Assembly (NCBI GenBank): GCA_030549495.1
Contig: JAUIRK010000570.1
Coordinates: 1,775,501 to 1,839,500 of the forward strand
DNA length: 64,000 nucleotides
Reading direction: 5' to 3'
Origin: Nectonema munidae
Lineage: Eukaryota; Nematomorpha; Nectonematoida; Nectonematidae
The notes beneath the pieces are model-generated. The model did no database searches. It was given only the letters and a program-made list of their open reading frames with translations, and was not told the origin of the DNA. This document shows, piece after piece, positions 10,401 through 21,700 of this stretch (position 1 is the stretch's first letter; each line of letters starts with the position of its first letter). Made by a program: the position numbers and the translations under genes.

Positions 10401-13400
10401 AACAAACGTACTGATAAAGATTAATAAAGATAAAGACTGCATTTTTACCAAAAATCTCTGTGATTAATTAGAATAGCTGAACTTTGGTATCATGAAAAAA
10501 GGTTCTGAAAATATTAAACTTATATTCCGCTAAAAACTAGTTTCTAATGAGATAAAATAAAATAAATTTAACTCTAAATACAAATTAGAGAGAAGAGAGC
10601 TTGAATGAAAGGAGATAGCTTGAGTGATTGAGTTTTAGAAGAGAAAAACAGAGAAGGAGACAGAAAGAGAAATAGAATCATTGTGACAGAAGAAGATGAG
10701 AAAAATCTAGTGGATCATCAACAGTGTTTGCTCAAAAATACTACAAGGCCCTTTGAGACCGCTTCGCTAATCTCATTCCAAGGGGGAGAAATATCTCTCG
10801 GCCTCAATAATTTGAGCCTAGGAACTTATCATTAGGTCAACCTATATCACCAAAATATACTGTACATGTTCAGGCGTTCATAGACTATAAAATATTATGC
10901 CTAGAAAACAATATGAAAATAGAGAAAAATTAATTACAGTATGACTATATAAAAGTATCAGAAAGTGGAGTTCTCCAAAACATTTCAGAAACAAAAAGTG
11001 TTACGTGTCTGGAAAAGTTTCGGAAACGCTGACATAGATTAATTTGAAAATAATTGAACTTCCTTCTTATGTCAGAAATCCAGAAAGATAAAACTGATTC
11101 CATTTTAGCCTAAATTTTATCAGACACTGATTTGTTTGTTTTGGCAAGCTGGCCCACACTTGTAGCAACACTTTCTCAAATCACATTCTCACAACTTTGA
11201 AGCAATCGATTTGTACTTTTATTGACCCCAAACTGATGAGCAACAGTTGTTTTTTCTGCTTCTGTTTTAACATATCAAAGCACTTCCATATTTTTTTCAA
11301 GAGCTTAGTTTCTTTGCCAATGGCTTTGAATGATGCACGACGTTCGGTGGCAACGTGAATTACAAAGATACAAGAAGTTATCTATAAGTTGCACTAAACA
11401 TCTGAATGGATCAATAATTTTAAAAACTGAAGACTTAGAAAAATAAAAAGCTTAAATACAATGAATATACAAATCTGTTTCTATAAATTCTAAACTTCTG
11501 ACAATTAATCGGATCAACACTTGCTACTTCTATTTCCCTCTGTTGGCTATCGCAGAAGGCTGAAATTAGCGGGGTTTTTAAAATTTCGCACTTCAAACAA
11601 AATTTCCGTAGATACTTGAGTTTGCGAATGTGGAACCGCGGATAGCTGGAGGTTTACTGTACTAATTTAAATTATTTAAATAAATAAATATAAATAATAC
11701 ACAAACAATGATATATAACAATTGAAGGACAAGAATTTCTCGTTTGAAATTTAGAAAATGAGCCTAGTTTCATTTCTGAAGTTTTCTCGCAAAAACAGTA
11801 ATTTGAACATAGATCGCAAATGCAAGCTCTTTCGTGAAGAAAATAATTCAAATTGTTCACATACGTTGTCATGTACACTAGAAAGCCAATTTGGTGATTC
11901 ATAGCGGATATTTAAAGGAATATTTTTTGGGCTTTCATCTCCAGAAACATAGAAATCTCTTATAGCGAAAATATGTAAGGTCGGCATACTATGCTTCAAT
12001 CAGAAATTATTAAACTAACAGTGATTTACTCTTCTTGCCAGTATAAAATTCACTGTTTTTACTTTGCCGCCCCCACCGCTTGGGCCTTAATGTCCTTAAA
12101 ATTATTCTACTTTGCGAAATGCATTCTGTGAACGATTTTTTTTTTTTAAAATTTTTAAATTAAAATTTAAATAATATTTAAATATAGTATATTTAAAAAT
12201 AATTTGTATTTAATATTATAAATATATAAAAAAATATATTTTAAATATTTTAATAATATTAGAGAAGAAATTTTTAACATATTTTATAATTAAATAAAAA
12301 AAATATAATTTTTATAAAAATAAATTCTATATATAAAAAATAAATAAATAAAAATAAAACATAAAAATAAGAGTAGGATAAAAAAAATAAAAAAATAAAA
12401 AAAAAAAAATTACAACCACTTCCTTAATGTCCTTAAAATTATTCGACTTTGCGCACAATGCATTCTGATGGATAACATAATGAAGTTTGATTATTGTGAT
12501 TAATATCGATAGCTCCACCGCTGGTTACTCCAACAAGCTTTGATAAATCAAGATTCATTTTTGTACTTCATTTTATGTTTTGAAAATGCCTGCTCCAGTC
12601 CCAGACGAACTAATGGTTCAAATTCTTCCACAATTTCAAGTGTTGGTGTTACACCCTTCACAAACACTACACGTTGAGCAGTGGATTCAATTCGCCTTCT
12701 TACTGTGCTCGCTCACAAGCTCATTGCAGAAAATAAATCCTTTTTTCTGGACAGGCAACACTTTCAACAATAAATCTTTGAAGGACTCTCCACTAGCAAA
12801 AGATTTCATCCTTTTGGCAATTAGTTTAACACAGCATGGCTAGCACGAGGGTTTCGGTCATTTCTTCAACTTTTATAGTGAAAAAGTATGAACGCCTTAT
12901 AAAACTATTTCTCACCCTTGCAACGTAATCTTCTCACCCAACAATAATTAAAAGTTATGCACTGTGGATATACTTTTCTCTTTCTAGTTTACATGGGCTT
13001 ATTCTGCTTGTTTTTGGTCAGACAAAAAGGCTTCTGCTAAATAATGAGAACTAAAAAGTAAATTAAAATGCAAAGACAGTAATGTGATAAATAATTAATG
13101 TGAGTCTTTTAATTGTTTTAAACAAAAAAGTAGTAAACGTCTTGTTATGCACCCACTACAATGTAGAAAAAATGAAAGTTGCATGCCGTGATGGAAAGGA
13201 TTTTCCAGTTAAGCAAAAGATAGCCAATTCACGAAAAGATGTGCTGTTGTGAATGCACACTAATTCCAATCAGTGTTTAACAAACAAATAAAATAAGACA
13301 AAACTTGCCCAACAAAAATATTAACCAGAGAAATCTTCCTACTAAAGGAACGACTGCAATTTTATTTTCCTAAATTCAAAAGGAAAATACTGGATTAGAA

Positions 13401-16400
13401 GAGTATAGAATTACCTGGATCCTAGCCCGAACCAAATCCAATGAATTTGTGCAAAAGGCCGTCGTAGCGCCAGACATCATTGCGGAGATCGTTTGCAACA
13501 CAAGATGGGAAGAACGTTCTGGAGAATGAGATGATAGGAGATCTAAATTTGAAATTATTTCTAAATATCCGCTACTAAAAATATGGAAAAACAAATAAAT
13601 CGATCAATTCAAATTATTACATTGTAAATTGTAAAAAGTGTAAAAGAAAATTTTTATGAATCTTTTATATCTTTTATAAAATACATTCTTTAGAAGATTG
13701 TTGGAATAATAGCTTTTCATTTTATGCAAAAAGAATGAAAATTAAAGTTTTTGATTCTAAATAAAAAACGTGGCGTCTTCTTTTCCTGTTCGTCGCCAGA
13801 AACAAATACCACGCTTAGTATTATTCTTCTCTTCTTTTGATATGCCCATTATCTATTACATTTAGAGAAAAAGAGTAAATTAATTTTCCTAGCTTTAGCA
13901 GTAATGGATAAGTCTGAGTTTAAAATTAAATCTTCATTTTAGGATATCTAGAGTTCATTAAAAAGACGTGTTTCTGATAGACTTTGGTAGGGTATGCTAC
14001 CACAGAAAATTCGATTAAAATAATTATACAAATTCCGTAATATTTTTTTTTAGGAATTTCGAATTTTCCTAATTTGAAAGCAATGAATTTATAGTTACTT
14101 GAATCTATTCGTGCTGGAACCTCTCTAATACTAAGATATAATAAGATTAGGATAGATAATTCATAATCTTATCCAAGAATAATAATTTTTTAATTTGTGA
14201 AAATGAGATTATTTATGTTTAGTCAAACTCGATGACGTAACGTTGACAGCTGTAACACAAAGAAGAAAATACCACTAGAAGACAATCTAAGTGTAGGCAT
14301 CTTATCCAAGAAAACAAATAATTTTATACAGGTTTCGCCTCATTTCATGATATCAAAGGTAAAGGCCCCGTAGGGTGTTTTCATCGAGAAGGCACAATTG
14401 CGCCGCTTGTATCAAACTATGAGAAAGTAGGCTTGATGCGGGATCGAACCTAAGACCTTGAGTTATCGAAACCCAGTACCTAACCAATCTTACCCACGCC
14501 TATCTTACTCAACGTGTATTGTTTGTGAAGGGCGTAACACCAACACGTGAAATTATGGAAGAATTTGCACATTTAGTTCGTCTGGGACTGGAGCAGGCAT
14601 TTTCGAAATGAAATTACTTTAGTGGTAGTTTGTTTTGCTGTACAATTGAGGGTAAAATCATTGAAATAAGTTTAGACTAAGCTTCATTTGGATTAAGCTA
14701 TTTTGATTAAATCATTTAAAAACTGCTATATCATTACTTCATTAATATTAAATGAGGAATCGTAATGCTTGATATGCCATTTTGCAATATCACTTATATA
14801 AAAGACGTAATCCATACAGATATTTGGCACAATAAAAATTAAGCTAGTGCAAAGAATAGACAAAGCATAGAGAGGTATGCGGTTTATTCATAGATGCGTA
14901 AAAACAAAAAAATATGTATAAAAAAAGAAAACAATGAAGTTGGCTTTTAAAATACTGTTAATGTCAGCTTTAAAATTGGCACATCCAATCATAAGAATTG
15001 TCTTCAAGTGGTCGTCAGTTAACCTTGTTCGATGCGTTGACTTCACATATTTCACTTTCGAAAAAGTTTGCTCACATTTGTACGTTGTTCCAAAAACTGA
15101 AGCCAACCTGACGCATACTTTTTTAAATTAAAAAACTCATCATCAGGTAAAGATTGGTAAAATTTAAGATCTTCTCTATGCTTCTCTTTCAACAAAGTAG
15201 GAGTCTGTATATCGATTAGCTCAAGTTTTAGATCTGCTGGCATGTTGTCAGAAGAATGTCATTTTTTATTTTGTCAAGATCAGCAAATCGCTGGGAAAAG
15301 TTTGTATGTAAGTTATAAAGAATGTGTTTGTGAAACTCGAGATCAACGTATTCCACATTTTCAGCGCAAAACTCTTGAAAATTCGGAAAGTGAGAGAAGT
15401 TTCTCTTTTCAAATTGTGTTTTAAACAATGGCAATTTTCTTCGAAATGCTGTAATAATTTTGTATAAATCACAGATGAGGTTATTTTGTTTCTGCAACTT
15501 TAAATTTAAATCATTCATGTGATTTGTGATGTCAACTAAAAATGACAATTTTGATAACCATAAAGAATCTGAAAAGTGTGCATTAGATTTGTTTTTTTCA
15601 GTTAAATTTTTTTTTATTTCTTTTCGAAGTTTATGAAAACGAGATAGGAGTTTTCCGCAACTAAGCCATCTTACTGCTGTGTAGTAAAGCAGATCATAAA
15701 AATCAGAATCAAGTCCTTCAAGAAAAGCTTGAAACTGTCGATGAATGCGCGCGTGACTTCTGATATAGTTGACGACACTTGTGATTGGAATAAGCACATA
15801 AGATATATCCAATTGCTTCGCACAGAGTGCTTGCTGGTGTATAATGCAGTGTATGAAAAGAGCTGTTGGACAATGAAGATCTTCCAATTTAGTCTGGATG
15901 CGTCCTACCAAGCCTTTTCTTATTCCTGCCATATTTGGGCCACCATCAACCGATGCGTAGCCGATGGCATTGAAGATCATAGCGTTGCAAAAAATTTCTA
16001 CTTCAATGAAAATATCCTCTCCAGTTGTTGTACCATGCATACTACACACTGATGCAAATTCTTCAATTATTTGAAAGTTGTGATTGACACCACGAACATA
16101 TATAAGAAGCTGAGACGTGCTAGATAGATTAAAAGACTCATCAATTGCAATTGAATACCACAAAAAGTTTTTAGCTTTCTCGTGTAATTGTAACTCTATG
16201 TTTTCTGCAAGTTCTTCTGTTCTTCGCACAACTGAACTTGCTGAAAGTCTGATATTTGCAAACAAAGTTGCTTTTTCAGGGCACAAGTCATTTGCTGCTT
16301 CCATTATGCACTCCTTTATGAAGTAACCATCAGTAAATGGTTTTCCACGCTCTGTTAAACTTATTCACTATTGCATAACTTATTCGATTGATAGATTCGT

Positions 16401-18671
16401 TTTCAACAAACTTCTTTGTGAAGAAACTTCTTTGAGACTCCAAATTAGATTTCAAAGTCTCCATTTTTTTCAGAACGCTGTTTTCCATGAAATTTTGAGT
16501 GTGTTGAAAGATGCTTTGTTTCGTAGTGACGACGAATATTGTATTCTTTTAAAACCGCAACACTTTCATTGCATATCAAGCAAATGGCTTTTTGATCATT
16601 TGCTACCTCAAAAAAGTACTTTTCTTCCCAACTTTTATTAAATATACGACATTCTTTATCAACTTTTCTTTTTTTAGAATCCATGCGTGAAAATGAAAAT
16701 AGAAAACTTTGATTTAACGTTGTTTAGAGAGTTTTTTATTTTAACAAACGTCACGTTTAGTTTTTTCTGCAAAAAATAACGATTATATTGGTATAAAAGT
16801 TTTAAATTAAAGTTAATTTTCTTTGCGTTTAATTTTTTTTTATTCATTTGAATTATACTTCTCCAAATTAAAATTTACAAAAAGAAAAAAAATTAAATTT
16901 CATTTTACAAAAAAATGTTTTATCAAAATTTGAATAAATTTAACTTATTAGTTTGCTAAAAATACATAAAAAATCTTCATTTTAGTGTTTTTTATAAGTA
17001 AAAAATCTGGGAGACGAATAAATCTAAAATAAAGTATAAAGTAATCTTATTTAAAACTCCTTGTAATAAGGAGAGCTACTTATGAATACTTAAAATAGGT
17101 GATTAGACATCATAAAAATTTAAACTTCTATAAATCTTTATTTTAGTGTTTTTTGTACTCTTTTGATGTATAAGTTGCTAACAAATAATTAAAAAAAAAA
17201 TACTATTGAAAAAGCACTAGTATGACTTACAAATTAGTATGAAAAAGGTTAAAGCTGTGAAATCAAAAAGGTAATTACAAACATGCATATAAAACATATA
17301 TAATAAAAAAAATCAATTTTTCTAGTTTAAAAAAAATTATTTCAAATGTTGCTTTTTTCTTTTTTTTTAAATTTATTAGGTAAAAATATAAGAATTAATT
17401 AAAGATAAACTTACAACGAAAAATGCAGAATAATTTAAAGAGACATGTGAGTAAAACTTTTTTTTAATTTTTAAAAACACTAAATAAAATCAGAGTGTAA
17501 AACAAATATTTATATACCCATAAAAATGGCATACACGTCACTAAAACACTACAGGTATATGGCATGCATTTCCTGAAAACATTTCCGGTGTATCAAATTT
17601 AAAATATATATCTATCCATATAGTTAAATATGTCACAAAAGCAATACTGATAGACAAAAAAGAATTATGCATAATATATGATATATATAACATAACACAG
17701 TGATGATTGCATAATAAAAAATAAACAAATCATCAGCAACACTGTTTCTTATTCATTAATACTCAATGTTGCGTTTACTCAACATTTGAAAAAATAATAT
17801 TATTTGTCGAAAAATAAAACAACGTTTCAGTATTTGACTGCGGGCCGGACAAAAAGGTCTCGGGGGCCTGTTCTGGCCCGCGGGCCGTAGTTTGGTGACC
17901 CCTGCTCTAGAGTCTAGAGCAGTGTTTCTCATCGTGGTCCATGTGGACCTCCAAGGATTCTATATTTTTAGAGGTGTCTAAGAGTAAATATAACAATTTG
18001 TTGAAGAAAAGTTCTGAAATTAGAAAAAAATTCGATATATGGCAAAAAGCTCAGTTATATGTGAATGTTTTTCCATGTTCATATTTTGTTGAATCAGGTT
18101 TGATACTGAAAGTAATTAAAATATATTTTATTTTTGATTATTTAATTTAAAAGCGTTCAGCCGTGTTCTTTTTCTGCATTCAAAAGATTTTAAGTTCAAA
18201 ATTATCACTTTTTGATTTAATAAAATTTAATTAATTTTTAATAAAAAGGAGGATTAAAATATATACTATATAAAATTAATCGAGTTAACAAATAAAAAAT
18301 AGTGATCAAGAACGGCTTACTTATTCGCATATTTATGAAAAATAAAACCACTTAAAAATAAAAATGGTTACAATAAAATTTTTTGAAAAGGGTTCATAAG
18401 AGAAAAAAGGTTGAGCACTAGAGTTTAGATATCAGAGGTCTGGCAAGACCTCCGGGGAGACAACTCGCAAAACTTGCCAGCCTTATTATATATTTAAATG
18501 TGTAAATCGTAAAATGCTTAAAAAATATACTTAAAATAAAAATTTTCAAAAAATATTTTACATACATATTGAAAGCCACATTTCAAAAATTCTACCTAAA
18601 AGTTCAAAAAATTTAACTTTGAAATTACAGTTTTATTTCATAAAAACTATATGATTGGTTGAAATGTTTAT

Positions 18672-18726
<55 letters not shown>

Positions 18727-21700
18727 CAATACTACTTTTTGAAAATTTTTACTTGTTTGATTTGAAGAAAGAATTAAACTGTTTTTCAATATTTCTTTTT
18801 CATGATATATATATCATTAGAAAGTTTATCGTTTGCTACATACTCTAGAATAATTTATTTTTGCAAAAGTTTTAAAAAATTTTAATAAATGGACATTACT
18901 TCAAAAAATTTACTCTAAATTTTTGAAAAAATTACGGACGACCTTTTTGTTTAAGCATAATGTGACGTTTTTAATAAAAAATTGAATGAAAATGGTATCA
19001 TTGGAAAGGTATACTCTTTGTGGTTAACATAGGCTAGGTTATACAAATAAATATATTTTCATTTTTCCAAAATCTGCTTTTATGTGAGGTCAGTCAAGTT
19101 TTATCTAGTTTCAAAAAATACCAATAATAATTAACGTTCTTAATTTATATAATATTTTTTCAATATTTTATATTCACAAAGGTAAAATATGATTTTTTAC
19201 ATTTTAAAATTTCATAGTTGAAGAAAACTGTCGAAAATTAATATATATTTTTTACTTTTTATGGGTCAGTAGTATAGGTCAGTATAATGTTTTTCTAATA
19301 AATTTAAAATTATTTTTGAAGTGAAAAATGTTGATCGAATGTACAAGATTTGAAGCTATACTCTTTGTGGGTAAAATAGGCTAGGTTTTAAATATATTTT
19401 TATTTTTCCAAAATCCGCTTTTATGTGAGGTCAGTCAACTTTTATCTAGTTTCAAAAAATACCAATAATTAACGTGATGAGTTTATATATTATTTCTTCA
19501 AAGTTTTATATTCACAAAGGTAGAATATGGTTTTTAACATTTTAAAATGTCATAGTTAAATAAAACTGTCGAAAATTAATATTTATTTTTTACTTTTTAT
19601 GGGTCAGTATTATAGGTCAGTATAATATTTTTCTAATAAATTTTAAATTATTTTTCAAGTGAAAAATGTCGATTAAATGTACGAGTTTTGTTTGATAATC
19701 GTAGTTTATTTTATTTAGTTTAGATAAAACCTTTCTAATTTTTAACGAAGGGCATTCGTTATATTTATACCGACAGTGTGCGAGGAATAAATCACATTAT
19801 TGATTGATTTTAGAGCATAACTATGCGAAGAAAGATTAACACATGTTGCATTACGCGTTTGTGAGCGCAGTGAATTCTTATCTAACATACGCTTCACCAC
19901 ATCTTTAGCACGCGTGTGTGGTTTTGTCGATTGAATGTACGAATTTTGTTGGATAATCGTAGTCTACTTTTATTTAGTTTAGATACAATCTTTTTAATTT
20001 TTAACGAATGTCATTTGAAGAAATATTTTTTTCAGAATAAAGAGAATTGAAAACTCTTCTCTAATATGTAATGATATATTCTCATAACCTGTACGCTTGA
20101 ACGCGGGTAGACAACTTGAGTGTTATCTCCAACCCGTATATTACGATGATTCATCTCCAACCTGTATATTACGATGATTCATCTCAAACCTGTATACTAC
20201 AGTGATTCATCTTCAACCTATATACTACGATGGTTTCTATTCCATGTAAAAATAACTAGGGAGACAATGTTCAACTTTCTTTTCACATTCTGCTAGATGT
20301 AAGATTTGATATACCTCATTCGGAGAGACGATGCTACATAAGTTATTACCTATATACATTATACCTGTATACTACGTTGGTTCATCTCCAACCTGTATAC
20401 CGCGATAATTCATCTCCAACCTATATAATATATTTTATCAAATAATCAAAATAAAATTCTGTAATCAAAGAATCGAAAAATATTCTTTAAAAAATCAAAA
20501 AATATCAAACTTTCTGTAAAAATATCAAACTTTCTGTTCATATTTTGCTACCTCATACGATGTTACAAAAGTTATTACCTATACTTTGCAATTTGCACGA
20601 TTTTAAATATTATATTTGTCGAATAATCAAAGAATCGAAAAATGTTCAAATCAAAAAATATTTATTCTTTTTAAATATATCGTTGGCTCCCCTTACTTTT
20701 AGTTACGTATGTGCATAATTTGATAAAAATTAATTATTAAAGACTAGGTTTATCTTTCAATTTTAAAAGTAAGGGGAGCCAACGATATATTTAAAAAGAA
20801 TAAATATTTTTTGATTTGAACATTTTTCGATTCTTTGATTATTCGACAAATATAATATTTAAAATCGTGCAAATTGCAAAGTATAGGTAATAACTTTTGT
20901 AACATCGTATGAGGTAGCAAAATATGAACAGAAAGTTTGATATTTTTTGATTTTTTAAAGAATATTTTTCGATTCTTTGATTACAGAATTTTATTTTGAT
21001 TATTTGACAAATATAATATTTAAAATCGTGCAAATTGCAAAGTATAGGTAATAACTTTTGTAACATCGTATGAGGTAGCAAAATATGAACAGAAAGTTTG
21101 ATATTTTTTGATTTTTTAAAGAATATTTTTCGATTCTTTGATATGAATTATCGCGGTATACAGGTTGGAGATGAACCATCGTAGTATACAGGTATAATGT
21201 ATATAGGTAATAACTTATGTAGCATCGTCTCCCCGAATGAGGTATATCAAATCTTACATCTAGCAGAATGTGAACAGAAAGTTGAACATTGTCTCCCTAG
21301 TTATTTGTACATGGAATAGAAACCATCGTAGTATACAGGTTGAAGATGAATCATCGTAGTATACAGGTTAGAGATGAATCATCGTAGTATACCGGTTGGA
21401 GATGAATCATTCTAGTATATAGTTTGGAGATGAATCATCGTAGAATACAGGTTGGAGAAGAATCATCGTAATATACGGGTTGGAGATAACACGCAAGTTG
21501 TCTACCCGCGTTCAACCGTACAGGTTATGAGAATATATCATTACATATTAGAGAAGAGTTTTCTAAACTCTTTATACTGAAAAAATATTTCTTCAAATAT
21601 ATTACTGTTTTGTTTAAAATACCTATACTTTGCAATTTGCACGATTTTAAATATTATATTTGTCAAATAATCATAATAAAATTCTGTGATCAAAGAATCG

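Larger units (their letters stand above)
14888..17904 (-). mobile_element. hAT transposon (GTF2IRD2/ZBED-type), old copy
   Basis: The minus strand carries a BED zinc finger (16684-16445), a long catalytic core (16304-15228) and the hAT dimerisation region (15243-14888). The right terminus, read inward, is CAGGGGTCACCAAACTACGG then CCCGCGGGCC, typical of this hAT group, ending at 17904 and followed by CTCTAGAG as a candidate target duplication. The left terminus was not found. About 1.2 kb of non-coding sequence separates the finger from the right end. At least three frame changes separate the coding pieces, so it is inactive. Confidence 0.8.
18432..20701 (+). repeat. Left arm of the giant palindrome
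   Basis: Holds, in order: terminal GC-richer end, a (TAA)n tract, a ~340-base unit present twice in tandem (about 19008-19355 and 19356-19690), a ~250-base unit with TGCGAGGAATAAATCACATT present once, a 28-base minisatellite, and an AT-rich unit ending at the loop. Confidence 0.8.

Noticed and set aside
10728-10805. rRNA-like fragment
   Set aside because: GC-richer and structured-looking, but I could not match it to a known rRNA core sequence.
14351-14500. tRNA gene on the minus strand
   Set aside because: The promoter-like head continues into the same body and tail as another dispersed copy (32440), marking it as a SINE.
20124-20233. CRISPR-like 28-base repeats
   Set aside because: Units are directly adjacent with no unique spacers, in an animal genome and within a palindrome; this is a minisatellite.
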